A stretch of DNA of 64,000 nucleotides from Pseudomonas sp. Root71 (GCF_001429045.1 NZ_LMHY01000026.1:214572-278571); one strand, 5' to 3'. Positions 53,562 through 63,440 are shown, counted from the stretch's first letter. A program made the numbers and translations. The notes: a model not told the origin generated them from the sequence alone.

Positions 53562-54032
53562 TTACTGCGGGCGAACGCGCAGGGTCAGGCCCTTGAGGAA
53601 ATTGCGCAGCAGTTGGTCGCCACACGGGCGATAGTTGGTGTGGCCGAACTTGCGGAACAGTGCGCTCAACTCTGGCTTGGACACCGGGAATTCGGCGGCC
53701 TTGAGGATTGCGTGCATGTCGTCTTCTTTGAGTTCGAACGCCACCCGCAGCTTTTTCAGGATGATGTTGTTGGTCACCGGCACTTCGATCGGCTGAGGCG
53801 GACGGCTTTCGTCCTTGCCACGCTTGAAGATCACCAGGCCATCGAGGAAATGCGCCATGACTTCGTCCGGGCAACGTACGAAGCCTTCCTCGTCTTCCTC
53901 TTTTTTGTCGAGGTAGGTCAGCAGGTCTGGCAGGGTCACGTCCATGCCGCCGAGCTTGATGATCTCGATGACTTTCTTGTCGCTGATGTCGAGCATGTAG
54001 CGCACGCTGCGCAGTACGTCGTTATGAATCAT
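53562..54032 (-). CDS. DUF1456 (YehS-like) family protein
   Basis: The 156-residue cytoplasmic protein contains two copies of a short helical repeat, one starting NDVLRSVRYMLDISDKKVIEI (with -LGG) and one NNIILKKLRVAFELKEDDMH (with -ILKAA). This duplicated unit is the hallmark of DUF1456 (E. coli YehS). Function unknown; structure of the family suggests a small helical binding protein. Ends LTLRVRPQ. Confidence 0.85.
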   Translation of the reverse strand: MIHNDVLRSVRYMLDISDKKVIEIIKLGGMDVTLPDLLTYLDKKEEDEEGFVRCPDEVMAHFLDGLVIFKRGKDESRPPQPIEVPVTNNIILKKLRVAFELKEDDMHAILKAAEFPVSKPELSALFRKFGHTNYRPCGDQLLRNFLKGLTLRVRPQ

Positions 54033-54107
54033 GTGTGCAGTCCTGATATTCGGCTGTGGGCGTCGCGGCCAGGCGCGGCGCCGAAATGTGTGGCGGCGAG
54101 AAAAGCC

Positions 54108-54818
54108 TTAGAACTTCTCTTTGCCGGACAGGTAGCGCCATTGCCCCACAGGCACTTTGCCGATGGACACGCCGCCGATGCGAATGCGACGGATGGCGAC
54201 GACCTTGAGGCCGACTGCCTGGCAAAGCAGGGCGATGATGCCCGGCTGCGGGTTCTTCATGGCAAAGCGCAGGCGGTTCTCGTTCTGCCAGCTGGCCTTG
54301 ACCGCCGGCAACTCCTTGCCCTTGTAGGTCAGGCCGTGGTTCAGGCGGTTCAGGCCGTGGGCCACCATCTCGCCTTCGACCTCGACCACATACTCTTGCT
54401 CGATCTTGCTGGAGTCAGCGGTGAGTTTGCGCAGGATTTTCCAGTCTTGGGTGAACACCAGCAGGCCGCTGGCGTTGGCCTGCAGGTCGGTGCTGGCGGT
54501 CAGGCGCAGGAAGTGCCCGCGCAACGGGCGCTTGCCGTAGCGGTGCTCTTCGCTCAGGGTCTCGGCGCCGAGGGTGGCCATGGCAGTGTCTGTGTCCATG
54601 CCGGCGGGCACGTTGAGCAGCAGGGTCACCGGTTCCGGCGCGGTGGCCTTGGCTTCTGGATCAAGCTCGACTTTCTGGGTGTCGACCTTGAATTGCGGCT
54701 CGTCGATGACCACACCGTCGACGGTGACCCAGCCGCCCTCGATGAACAGCTCAGCCTCCCGACGGGAACAGCCGACGAGTTCGATGAGGCGTTTGGAGAG
54801 ACGAATCGGGTCAGTCAT
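54108..54818 (-). CDS. RsuA/RluF-family rRNA pseudouridine synthase
   Basis: The 236-residue protein starts at ATG 54818 (MTDPIRLSKRLIELVGCSRR). An N-terminal S4 RNA-binding domain (RLSKRLIELVGCSRREAELF) precedes the synthase core. The catalytic Asp is in STDLQANASGLLVFTQD, which aligns with the GRLDxxSxGLLLLTxD motif of the family, although the preceding residues are divergent. C-terminal VVAIRRIRIGGVSIGKVPVG is typical. RluF (23S U2604) is the nearest match by pattern, but which uridine is modified cannot be told from sequence alone. Confidence 0.85.
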   Translation of the reverse strand: MTDPIRLSKRLIELVGCSRREAELFIEGGWVTVDGVVIDEPQFKVDTQKVELDPEAKATAPEPVTLLLNVPAGMDTDTAMATLGAETLSEEHRYGKRPLRGHFLRLTASTDLQANASGLLVFTQDWKILRKLTADSSKIEQEYVVEVEGEMVAHGLNRLNHGLTYKGKELPAVKASWQNENRLRFAMKNPQPGIIALLCQAVGLKVVAIRRIRIGGVSIGKVPVGQWRYLSGKEKF

Positions 54819-54885
54819 GTCATGGCCGTAACAAAAAGGGGGTGGGCATTGTACCTGCCTGGCGCCGGTTAATCCCGGTTCCATT

Positions 54886-54956
54886 TGTAGGAGCTGCCGA
54901 AGGCTGCGATCTTTTGATCTTAAAAGCAAAGATCGCAGCCTTCGGCAGCTCCTACA
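54886..54956. repeat. REP doublet, GTAGGAGCTGCCG family, close-set
   Basis: TGTAGGAGCTGCCGAAGGCT from 54886, and its inverted partner ending GGCAGCTCCTACA at 54956. The halves are only about 15 nt apart, so the whole unit can form one long hairpin. Confidence 0.9.
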
Positions 54957-54973
54957 CGGGTATCGGTGTTGTG

Positions 54974-55447
54974 TCAGCCATGGTGTGAATTTTGTTGATC
55001 CTGACGCATACGCATGTGCAACAACGGATACGGCTGCCCCATGCCATCGACCTCCGAGCGACCGATGACCTCGAAGCCCTGCTTGAAGTAGAAGCCGAGG
55101 GCTTGGGGGTTCTGTTCGTTGACGTCCAGTTCGCAGGCATTCAGGTGTTCCAGGGCATAGCGCAACAGTTTCTTGCCCAGGCCCTGGCCGCGATGGTCAG
55201 GGTCGATGAAGAGCATTTCGATCTTGCCGGCCGCGACGCCGGCGAACCCGGTGATGCGCTGGTTCGAATCCTTGGTGCAGATCAGCATCACCGAGTCGAG
55301 GTAGCGGGTCAGCACCAGGTTCTTCAGCAGTTCGATGTAGCTGTCCGGCAGAAAGTCGTGGGTGGCGCGTACCGAGGCCTCCCAGACCCGGGTCAATTCT
55401 TCGTAGTCGCCGAGTTTTGGCGTGTGGATGACTGAATGCTGACGCAT
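54974..55447 (-). CDS. GNAT-family N-acetyltransferase
   Basis: The 157-residue acyl-CoA-dependent transferase has the acetyl-CoA motif A (IEMLFIDPDHRGQGLGKKLL, R-x-x-G-x-G/A) at residues 75-94 and the C-terminal NPQALGFYFKQGFEVIGRSE motif. It resembles E. coli YjaB-type proteins. Substrate unknown. Single gene, bounded by a REP unit and by a terminator upstream. Confidence 0.85.
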   Translation of the reverse strand: MRQHSVIHTPKLGDYEELTRVWEASVRATHDFLPDSYIELLKNLVLTRYLDSVMLICTKDSNQRITGFAGVAAGKIEMLFIDPDHRGQGLGKKLLRYALEHLNACELDVNEQNPQALGFYFKQGFEVIGRSEVDGMGQPYPLLHMRMRQDQQNSHHG

Positions 55448-55507
55448 GCCCGTCTGCCTCTTGTGCAGTGGTTGATAGGAATCCTTTCAACCTCAAACAA
55501 TAGCCGT

Positions 55508-55544
55508 AAAAAAGCCCCGCATCTCGTCAAGAGAGCGGGGCTTT
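55508..55544 (-). terminator. Rho-independent terminator after rimO
   Basis: On the minus strand AAAGCCCCGC (55544-55535), a 14-nt loop, GCGGGGCTTT (55520-55511) and T6 follow the rimO stop by 15 nt. Confidence 0.9.
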
Positions 55545-55559
55545 GCGTATTTTTTGCGT

Positions 55560-56897
55560 TTAGATCTGTTCAGCCCACAGATCGTATTCGTCGGCGTCGG
55601 TCACTTTGCACCAGACCTTGTCGCCCGGCTTGAGGTTGCTGCCGTTGTCGATGAATACGTTGCCGTCGATTTCCGGGGCATCGAAGAAGCAGCGGCCCAC
55701 CGCGCCTTGCTCGTCGACTTCATCGACCAGCACTTCGATCTCGCGGCCGATGCGCATTTGCAGGCGCGCCGAGCTGATGGCCTGCTGGTGCGCCATGAAG
55801 CGCTCCCAACGGTCCTGCTTGATGTCGTCCGGCACGACTTCCAGGTCCAGGTCATTGGCCGGTGCGCCTTCTACCGGCGAGTACTGGAAGCAGCCGACGC
55901 GGTCGAGCTGGGCTTCGGTCAGCCAGTTCAGCAGGTACTGGAAGTCTTCTTCGGTTTCGCCCGGGAAGCCGACGATGAAGGTCGAACGGATGATCAGGTC
56001 CGGGCAGATTTCGCGCCAGTTCTTGATCCGCGCCAGGGTCTTGTCTTCGAAGGCCGGGCGTTTCATCGACTTCAGCACTTTCGGGCTGGCGTGCTGGAAC
56101 GGGATGTCCAGGTACGGCAGGATCTTGCCGGCGGCCATCAGCGGGATCAGCTCGTCAACGTGCGGGTACGGGTAAACGTAGTGCAGGCGAACCCAGACGC
56201 CGAGGGTGCTCAGGGCTTCGCAGAGTTCGGTCATGCGGGTTTTCACCGGAGCGCCGTTCCAGAAACCGGTGCGGTATTTCACGTCGACGCCGTAGGCGCT
56301 GGTGTCCTGGGAAATCACCAACAGCTCTTTGACGCCGGACTTGACCAGGCGCTGGGCCTCGTCGAGTACGTCGCCCACCGGACGGCTGACCAGTTTGCCG
56401 CGCATCGACGGGATGATGCAGAAGCTGCAGCTGTGGTTGCAGCCTTCGGAAATCTTCAGGTAGGCGTAGTGGCGCGGGGTCAGCTTGATGCCTTGTGGTG
56501 GCACCAGGTCGATCAGCGGGTTGTGGTCCTGGCGTGGCGGCACGACATCGTGCACGGCGTTGACCACTTGCTCGTACTGCTGCGGACCGGTCACGGCCAG
56601 CACGCTCGGGTGTACGTTGCGAATGTTGCCTTCTTCGACGCCCATGCAGCCGGTCACGATGACCTTGCCGTTTTCCTTGATGGCTTCGCCGATCACTTCC
56701 AGGGACTCGGCCTTGGCCGAATCGATGAAGCCGCAAGTGTTGACGACCACGACGTCGGCGTCCTGGTAGGTGGACACCACGTCATAGCCTTCCATGCGCA
56801 GCTGGGTCAGGATGCGCTCGGAGTCGACCAGTGCTTTTGGGCAACCCAGGGATACGAAGCCAACCTTTGGATTGGCCGGCGCAGGAGTGGTGGACAT
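55560..56897 (-). CDS. rimO: Ribosomal protein S12 methylthiotransferase RimO
   Basis: Radical-SAM enzyme that adds a methylthio group to Asp89 of S12. The protein has 445 residues. The N-terminal cluster ligands are C19, C55 and C84. The radical-SAM motif CNHSCSFC gives C153, C157 and C160. A TRAM domain is at the end (ISSARLQMRIGREIEVLVDE onward). GFVSLGCPKALVDSE at the start separates RimO from MiaB. Monocistronic, with its own terminator. Confidence 0.97.
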   Translation of the reverse strand: MSTTPAPANPKVGFVSLGCPKALVDSERILTQLRMEGYDVVSTYQDADVVVVNTCGFIDSAKAESLEVIGEAIKENGKVIVTGCMGVEEGNIRNVHPSVLAVTGPQQYEQVVNAVHDVVPPRQDHNPLIDLVPPQGIKLTPRHYAYLKISEGCNHSCSFCIIPSMRGKLVSRPVGDVLDEAQRLVKSGVKELLVISQDTSAYGVDVKYRTGFWNGAPVKTRMTELCEALSTLGVWVRLHYVYPYPHVDELIPLMAAGKILPYLDIPFQHASPKVLKSMKRPAFEDKTLARIKNWREICPDLIIRSTFIVGFPGETEEDFQYLLNWLTEAQLDRVGCFQYSPVEGAPANDLDLEVVPDDIKQDRWERFMAHQQAISSARLQMRIGREIEVLVDEVDEQGAVGRCFFDAPEIDGNVFIDNGSNLKPGDKVWCKVTDADEYDLWAEQI

Positions 56898-57190
56898 GTC
56901 TAACCTCGGTATTTTGTGACGTCGTTTGCCGCATAGGGCAAAACCGACGGACGGGCGCTTGAACTGCGCCTCTGATCAAAAAGTGCGCAATTCTAGCGAT
57001 GAGTCGCTCACTTGACCAGCTTTATGCAGGGAAATACGACGAGTGCTGCGCTATGCTTCGCGCCGTTACGCTTTACTGATTTTTTACTGTCAACAAAACG
57101 TCTGTAACGTGAAGTAAAACAGCGCATGCTGCACGACAAAGCATAGTGCTTCTTTCAAAGAGGCCAGGGTCTGAGAAGTAGGAGTGGTGG

Positions 57191-59092
57191 ATGGGTCAGG
57201 CAAGTAGTCAGGCTGCGGGTGCCGAGCATTCGGCGGTCAAGCCGATCGGCATGCTGGTCGCGGCAGTCGGGGTGGTTTATGGCGATATCGGCACCAGTCC
57301 GTTGTACACCCTCAAGGAAGTGTTTTCCGGAGGCTACGGCGTACCGGTCAACCATGACGGGGTGCTGGGGATTCTGGCACTGATCTTCTGGTCGCTGATC
57401 TGGGTCGTGTCGATCAAGTACATGATGTTCGTGCTGCGCGCCGACAACCAGGGCGAAGGCGGCATCATGGCCTTGACCGCACTGGCCCGGCGGGCGGCGG
57501 CGGGGCACGCCAAATTGCGTACGTTGCTGGTGGTCTGCGGGCTGATCGGCGCGGCGTTGTTCTATGGCGACAGCATGATCACCCCGGCGATCTCCGTACT
57601 GTCGGCGATTGAAGGCCTGGGGTTGGCGTTCGACGGGATCGACCATTGGGTGGTGCCTATCTCACTGGTGGTGCTGGTGGCGCTGTTCCTGATCCAGAGC
57701 CATGGTACGGCGCGCATCGGCATTCTGTTCGGGCCGATCATGGTGACCTGGTTCCTCGTACTGGGCGCACTGGGCGTCTATGGCATCAGCCAGCATCCGG
57801 AAGTCCTGCAGGCGATGAACCCGGTGTGGGGCGTACGTTTCTTCATGGTCCATCCGGGCATGGGGGTGTCGATTCTCGGTGCCGTGGTGCTGGCATTGAC
57901 CGGTGCCGAAGCGCTGTACGCGGACATGGGCCACTTCGGCCGCAAGCCAATCGCTCGTGCCTGGTTCATCCTCGTGCTGCCGGCGCTGGTGTTGAACTAT
58001 TTTGGTCAAGGGGCCTTGCTGCTGGGCGACCCGGAAGCTGCCCGTAACCCCTTCTACCTGCTGGCACCGAGCTGGGCATTGATCCCGCTGGTCGGGCTGT
58101 CGACCATGGCCACGGTGATTGCCTCGCAAGCAGTGATTTCCGGTGCGTTCTCCCTGACCCGCCAGGCGATCCAGCTTGGTTACATCCCGCGCATGCACAT
58201 CCAGCACACCTCCAGCGCCGAACAGGGCCAGATCTACATCGGTGCGGTGAACTGGGCGTTGATGGTCGGCGTGGTGTTGTTGGTGCTGGGTTTCGAATCC
58301 TCCGGCGCCCTGGCCTCGGCCTACGGCGTGGCGGTGACCGGGACCATGCTGATGACCAGCATTCTGGTATCCGCGGTGATCCTGCTGCTGTGGAAGTGGC
58401 CTCCGGTGCTGGTGGTGCCGGTCCTGCTGGGTTTCCTGTTGGTAGACGGTGTGTACTTCGCCGCCAACGTGCCGAAAATCGTTCAGGGCGGTGCATTCCC
58501 GGTCATCGCCGGTTTCGCGCTGTTTGTGCTGATGACCACCTGGAAACGCGGCAAGCAGTTGCTGGTCGAGCGTATCGATGAGGGTGGCTTGCCGCTGCCG
58601 ATCTTCATCAGCAGCATTGCCGTACAGCCTCCCCATCGTGTTCAGGGCACCGCCGTGTTCCTGACGGCACGCCCGGATGCCGTGCCCCACGCGCTGTTGC
58701 ACAACCTGCTGCATAACCAGGTGCTACACGAGCAAGTGGTGCTGCTGACGGTGGTGTACGAAGACATCCCGCGGGTGCCGCCAACACGACGGTTCGAGGT
58801 CGATGCCTATGGCGAAGGTTTCTTCCGGGTGATCCTGCACTTCGGCTTTACCGACGAACCGGACGTACCGAAAGCGCTGAAACTGTGCCACCTCGATGAG
58901 CTGGACTTCAGCCCGATGCGCACCACCTACTTCCTCAGCCGCGAAACGGTCATCGCCTCCAAGCTCGAAGGCATGTCGCGCTGGCGTGAGGCGCTGTTCG
59001 CCTTTATGTTGCAGAACGCCAACGGCAATTTGCGTTTCTTCAATCTGCCGCTGAACCGGGTGATTGAGTTGGGGACGCAGGTGGAAATGTAA
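57191..59092 (+). CDS. kup: Low-affinity potassium transporter Kup
   Basis: Proton-coupled K+ uptake, 633 residues. The conserved N-terminal signature VGVVYGDIGTSPLYTLKEVF (27-46) lies in the first of twelve membrane helices. GQGALLLGDPEAARNPFYLL and the QAVISGAFSLTRQAIQLGY segment follow. The C-terminal cytoplasmic domain starts near residue 460. The 293-nt upstream gap is AT-rich near 57070-57120, but no promoter there is convincing. A terminator follows. Confidence 0.96.
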   Translation: MGQASSQAAGAEHSAVKPIGMLVAAVGVVYGDIGTSPLYTLKEVFSGGYGVPVNHDGVLGILALIFWSLIWVVSIKYMMFVLRADNQGEGGIMALTALARRAAAGHAKLRTLLVVCGLIGAALFYGDSMITPAISVLSAIEGLGLAFDGIDHWVVPISLVVLVALFLIQSHGTARIGILFGPIMVTWFLVLGALGVYGISQHPEVLQAMNPVWGVRFFMVHPGMGVSILGAVVLALTGAEALYADMGHFGRKPIARAWFILVLPALVLNYFGQGALLLGDPEAARNPFYLLAPSWALIPLVGLSTMATVIASQAVISGAFSLTRQAIQLGYIPRMHIQHTSSAEQGQIYIGAVNWALMVGVVLLVLGFESSGALASAYGVAVTGTMLMTSILVSAVILLLWKWPPVLVVPVLLGFLLVDGVYFAANVPKIVQGGAFPVIAGFALFVLMTTWKRGKQLLVERIDEGGLPLPIFISSIAVQPPHRVQGTAVFLTARPDAVPHALLHNLLHNQVLHEQVVLLTVVYEDIPRVPPTRRFEVDAYGEGFFRVILHFGFTDEPDVPKALKLCHLDELDFSPMRTTYFLSRETVIASKLEGMSRWREALFAFMLQNANGNLRFFNLPLNRVIELGTQVEM

Positions 59093-59101
59093 GCCTCATC
59101 A

Positions 59102-59137
59102 AAAAGCCCCCGTTGCCATTGCGGCAGCGGGGGCTTT
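59102..59137 (+). terminator. Rho-independent terminator after kup
   Basis: AAAAGCCCCCG (59102-59112) and CGGGGGCTTTT (59127-59137) around a 14-nt loop, 9 nt after the stop. Confidence 0.9.
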
Positions 59138-59162
59138 TGTGTTCTAGGGCAAGAGTAAGTTC

Positions 59163-59239
59163 AAAAGATCGCAGCCTTCGGCAGCTCCTACATTGGAATG
59201 TGTACACCCTGTAGGAGCTGCCGAAGGCTGCGATCTTTT
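59163..59239. repeat. REP doublet, GTAGGAGCTGCCG family
   Basis: AAAAGATCGCAGCCTTCGGC from 59163, and its inverted partner ending GGCTGCGATCTTTT at 59239. It sits between the convergent kup and acvB-like stops. Confidence 0.9.
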
Positions 59240-59256
59240 TGGGAGGCTCTATCAGA

Positions 59257-60558
59257 TCACTCCTGAGCGGTCGTTTCGGCTTCCTTCACCTGCCGCTTCT
59301 CAATCACATCCACCAGGCGCTTGGCCAGCGCCGGATAGTTCTCGTCGAAGTGATGACCGCCAGGCAGTTTGATGGCTTCGCCCACCGCCGTCTTGTCGGT
59401 GCAGCCACTCTCGTCGGTTTCTTCCTCACCGTAGATGCACACTACTTTGGCGGCTGGCAGCTTGGCCATTTCCGGGCCGGTGGCGGCTTCCTTGCCGGCG
59501 TTGCCGAGCCAGCCTTCGACTTCGATCTCGAAGCTGCCGGTACGGGCGAAGGCCAGCAGGATAATTGCGTCGACGCGTTGCTGTTCCGATTCGGCCAGGC
59601 GGTTGTAGATCGCCGGCAGTACGTCGGCACCGAACGAGTAACCGGTCAGGATGAAGCGTTTGGTGCCCCATTTCTGCCGGTAGTGTTGCATCAGTTCAGC
59701 CAGGTCCAGCGCGCTTTGCTCCGGGCTCTTGTGCTGCCAGTAGTAGCGCAGGGTGTCGATGCCGACCACCGGGTAGCCGATCTTGGCCATCTCGCCCGCC
59801 ACGTCGCGGTCGAGGTCGCGCCAGCCACCGTCACCGGACAGGAACAGGGTCACGGTGTCCCTGGCCTGGCCTGCTGGCACTTCGACCACCGGGATCTGCA
59901 GGCCGCCAGCGGCTTTGTCGCCGCCGACGAGGATCTTGCGCAGTTCGTTGTTCAGCACCTGCGGCAGGTTGATGTCGTAGTCGCTGATGCTGGTTTCGGC
60001 GTTCGGTTGATCACGCACAAAGCCGGCGCTGGTGTCGTCCGGGTTGTCGTTCCACGCCGCCAGCCAGTGGCCGTGGGCGGCGCTTTTGGGCAACAGGTGC
60101 GTGCAGCCACCCTTTTCCAGGGCCAGGTCGACCGAGACGGCCTGGGCCTTGTCGTCCTTTTGCTCGGACAACCAGCGCCAGGCCAGCACGGCGCCAGGGC
60201 CGATGCCGCTGACCAGGGTCGCCGGGCCTTTGAGTTCCCGCAGCCCCGATTGCAGGGCACGGCTTTGCAGCAGGCAATCCTTGGGCAGGATCACCTGGAC
60301 AATTTGCGCCGAACCGCTGCGGCTCAGGGTCATCAATTGCTTGTCGCTGAGTTTCTGGTCTTCGTTGACCGCCACCAGCACCTGGGCGCGTGGCGTGGTG
60401 CCGGGGATGACACGGGTCATCACCGCACCATCGGTCGGGGTCAGCAATTGGAGGGTCGGTTCCGGTGCCGGGCGTTTCAGGTACCAGAAACCGCCTCCGA
60501 GAATCAGGGTCACTATCACCAGCGTGCCCAATACATACCGCAAGGAGCGTTGAATCAT
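59257..60558 (-). CDS. AcvB/VirJ-family periplasmic hydrolase, probable aminoacyl-phosphatidylglycerol hydrolase
   Basis: The 433-residue protein from ATG 60558 (MIQRSLRYVLGTLVIVTLIL) has one N-terminal membrane anchor and a long periplasmic part. The C-terminal VirJ-type alpha/beta hydrolase shows FLSGDGGWRDLDRDVAGEMA and nucleophile elbow GYSFGAD, with a late His in LPGGHHFDENY. The start overlaps the mprF stop (ATGA), so the two are translationally coupled. In Agrobacterium AcvB removes lysine from lysyl-PG, and in P. aeruginosa the gene beside the alanyl-PG synthase (PA0919 next to PA0920) encodes the matching hydrolase. That role is inferred here. Confidence 0.88.
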   Translation of the reverse strand: MIQRSLRYVLGTLVIVTLILGGGFWYLKRPAPEPTLQLLTPTDGAVMTRVIPGTTPRAQVLVAVNEDQKLSDKQLMTLSRSGSAQIVQVILPKDCLLQSRALQSGLRELKGPATLVSGIGPGAVLAWRWLSEQKDDKAQAVSVDLALEKGGCTHLLPKSAAHGHWLAAWNDNPDDTSAGFVRDQPNAETSISDYDINLPQVLNNELRKILVGGDKAAGGLQIPVVEVPAGQARDTVTLFLSGDGGWRDLDRDVAGEMAKIGYPVVGIDTLRYYWQHKSPEQSALDLAELMQHYRQKWGTKRFILTGYSFGADVLPAIYNRLAESEQQRVDAIILLAFARTGSFEIEVEGWLGNAGKEAATGPEMAKLPAAKVVCIYGEEETDESGCTDKTAVGEAIKLPGGHHFDENYPALAKRLVDVIEKRQVKEAETTAQE

Positions 60559-63200
60559 CAGCGTTTCACCAATCCGGTCAAGCCGCCCGCGATCAGGGCG
60601 GCAGTGTCGGCCAGCGCAACCAGCGGATCGAGTCCGGCGGGCACGGCCATATAACGGGGTTCCCAATCAGGCTGGAACTTGTCTTTGAAGCGGCGCAAGC
60701 CCTGGAAGTTGTACAGCTGCTCACCACGGCGGAATACCATCGAGCCCAGGCGCTGGGTCAATGGCGCGCCGCGACGGGGTTGCAACCCCGACAACGGCAC
60801 CATGCCCAGGCTGAAACGCGCGTATCCATGGTTTTTATAATGTTGAATCAGGCCGACCATCATGAACTCCATGGTCAGCTTCGGGGCATCCGGATGCGCA
60901 CGCATCAGGTCGAGGCTGGCCAGGTCATGGCCGTAGGTCTCGAGCAGGTTGGCGAACGCCACCGGGCGCCCTTCGAAACGAATCACCGCGATGCGGAAAT
61001 GCTTGAGGTAGTCATCGCTGAAGCGGCCCAGCGAAAAACCTTTCTCGCGGACGTTCTTGCCGGTCAGCCAGGCATCGGAAATCACCTTGAGTTCTTCCAT
61101 CGGCGCCAGGCCCGGCTCATGGATTTCCAGGGACAGGCCGTCACGGGTGCCACGGTTCCAGGTGTAGCGCAGATCCTTCATCTCCTTGCCCTTGGCTTCG
61201 AGATCAAAACGCTTGAGGTCGACCCGGGCTTCTTCGCCGAGCTTGATCGCGGTCAGGCCGATGTCCATGTAGTACGGCAGGTTCTCTGCACGCACTTGAT
61301 AGAACACGGGACGGGCGTGGTGGATGTCGCACAGGTCGCGGAACTGCCAGATCATTTCCGCCCGTTGCTGGCCCGGGCCGATCGGGTCATACAGCGCCAC
61401 CAGGCTGCGGCCGCGACGGGCGTACATCAGGAAGGCTTCGTCATTGGGGTGAAACAGCAGCGCCTTGTCACCGGTCAGGGCCAGGCCGCCATCCGGTTGG
61501 GCCGATGCCATGAGGATCTTGCTGGCGCGCTCCAGTTCGTCGGGCGTGGGCAGGTGAATAACCGGGCGCGCGGTGCGCAGCAGCCAGGTCAGGGACACCA
61601 CCACCAGCAGCACAGCGGCGCCGAGCAGCGAACGCAGGCCGCGAGGGGCGTCGGCGTCCAGGGTGAACTGCCACCAGAGTTGGTGGCTGTAGGGAACGTC
61701 CTGGTAGGCGAACAGCAGCAGCCACATCGACGCACCGAGTACGCACAGGCTGGCCACCAGATACAAGGGCGAGAAGGGCAGTTCGGTCAGGCGGCTCGGG
61801 CGATAGAACGAGCGGCGGAATACCCCGAGCAGGCTCGCCGTCAGCACCATCAGGCTGGCTTCTTCCCAGTCGAAGCCTTTGAGCAGCGAGAGCAGGGCAC
61901 CCACCAGCAATAGAATGGTGGTCAGCATCCACGCGGCCGACAGCCGGCGACGCAGCCCCTGGGCCAGCAACAGGCAAAGTACGCCGACCAGGCTGGCACC
62001 GAAGTGCGAGGCATCGACCAGTCGATGGGGGATCAGAAAACCGATGTGTTCCAGGCGGGTATCGATTTCCGGGGTGGCGCCGGAGAACAGCAGGACAACA
62101 CCGGACAGGAACACCAGCACCGCCAGTATCGGAGCCGCCAGGCCCGAGGCCGCGCGCAACGTCTGGCGTGTCTGGAACAGGCGCTGGCCTTCGTTGATCA
62201 GCAGCAACAGGCAGGCCACCAGCAAGGGCAAGACCACATAGATCAAACGATAGAGCAGCAGGGCAGCCGCCAGTGGCGCAGCGCCCAGGGTGTCGGAAAA
62301 GGCCGCCAGCAAAATGGCCTCGAACACCCCGACGCCGCCCGGCACATGGCTGAGCACGCCCGCGGCCAGGGCCAGCAGGTACACCAGAAGGAAAGCACCG
62401 AAGGGCGGTGTTTCCGGCAGCAGCAGATAGAGCACCGTGGCAGCGGCGGCGACGTCCAGGGCGGTGATGATCAATTGCAGGAATGTCAGGCGACGCCCGG
62501 GCAGGCGCAAGGTGCGGCGTCCGACCCTGACCAGCAGGTTGTCCGGGTAAGGCTGTTCCGGCAGCCGACGACGGTAGATACCGATGGCCAGCACCGAGAA
62601 CAGCACGAGCACGGCGCTCGCCACCACACCCAGCAACGTCTCGGAGAGACCCAGGGCGGTGGACGCGGCTGGCAGGTCACTGAGCGTTGCCAGGGCGGCC
62701 AGGGGTGGCAGGGCGCAACCCAGCGAGAGGCTGGCGAACAACGTCATGCGCGCGACTTCAGCCGCTCCCAGGCCATGACGGGCATAGAGGCGATAGCGAA
62801 CCGAACCGCCAGACAACATTGAAAGACCAATGGCGTTGCCGATGGCAAAGGCCGTGAAACCACCCAGCGCCAATTCACGCGGTGCCAGGCTCACTCCGGC
62901 ATAGCGGCTGGCCGACCATTCGTAGCCGAGCAGAATGATGAAGCCCGCCACGGTAGCGCCCAGTGCGCCCATCAAGGCAGGTTTTGGAACATCGAGGATC
63001 GAATCGTGCAGCGCGTAAAGGTCGAGTTCGCTCAACAGGTGGCGACAGGCAATCAGCGCGATCGCGAACAGCAGCAGGGTGACCGCCAGGCCAATGGGTT
63101 GACGGTACTTGCTCAATCGATCAAGCAGGCGCAGGCGCTCGGCATTGATCGGTTGTTCCGCTGTGACAGTGTCTTGTGAATCAGACGAGTTGGCGCGCAT
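60558..63200 (-). CDS. mprF: Bifunctional aminoacyl-phosphatidylglycerol synthase/flippase MprF
   Basis: Transfers an amino acid (alanine in P. aeruginosa) from aminoacyl-tRNA to phosphatidylglycerol and flips the product, lowering negative surface charge. The protein has 880 residues from ATG 63200 (GAGGTG upstream); the preceding in-frame TTG is ignored. The N-terminal flippase region has about 14 hydrophobic segments (to residue 540). The C-terminal DUF2156 synthase has SAQPDGGLALTGDKALLFHP, ALYDPIGPG, KLGEEARVDLKRFDLEAK and FSLGMVPLSGL. Coupled to the hydrolase gene. Confidence 0.95.
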   Translation of the reverse strand: MRANSSDSQDTVTAEQPINAERLRLLDRLSKYRQPIGLAVTLLLFAIALIACRHLLSELDLYALHDSILDVPKPALMGALGATVAGFIILLGYEWSASRYAGVSLAPRELALGGFTAFAIGNAIGLSMLSGGSVRYRLYARHGLGAAEVARMTLFASLSLGCALPPLAALATLSDLPAASTALGLSETLLGVVASAVLVLFSVLAIGIYRRRLPEQPYPDNLLVRVGRRTLRLPGRRLTFLQLIITALDVAAAATVLYLLLPETPPFGAFLLVYLLALAAGVLSHVPGGVGVFEAILLAAFSDTLGAAPLAAALLLYRLIYVVLPLLVACLLLLINEGQRLFQTRQTLRAASGLAAPILAVLVFLSGVVLLFSGATPEIDTRLEHIGFLIPHRLVDASHFGASLVGVLCLLLAQGLRRRLSAAWMLTTILLLVGALLSLLKGFDWEEASLMVLTASLLGVFRRSFYRPSRLTELPFSPLYLVASLCVLGASMWLLLFAYQDVPYSHQLWWQFTLDADAPRGLRSLLGAAVLLVVVSLTWLLRTARPVIHLPTPDELERASKILMASAQPDGGLALTGDKALLFHPNDEAFLMYARRGRSLVALYDPIGPGQQRAEMIWQFRDLCDIHHARPVFYQVRAENLPYYMDIGLTAIKLGEEARVDLKRFDLEAKGKEMKDLRYTWNRGTRDGLSLEIHEPGLAPMEELKVISDAWLTGKNVREKGFSLGRFSDDYLKHFRIAVIRFEGRPVAFANLLETYGHDLASLDLMRAHPDAPKLTMEFMMVGLIQHYKNHGYARFSLGMVPLSGLQPRRGAPLTQRLGSMVFRRGEQLYNFQGLRRFKDKFQPDWEPRYMAVPAGLDPLVALADTAALIAGGLTGLVKR

Positions 63201-63440
63201 CAATCACCTCTTGGATTGTGCGCGACAGGATGGAGGTATCCAGCCAAGTTACCAATCCCTGTAGAAAAAAATAATCACAAATATTAACGCCTATCACCGG
63301 AAGCGGGGACGGCGCGTCATCAGTCGTGAAGGCTTCAGCCTGCGATAGAGCATAGTTCGAACCCGGCGCATGGGGGCTTCCAAAACGGCTTGCTACACAG
63401 TGACAGGTCATTGTTGCGAAAGGACTTTTTCAACAGATAC

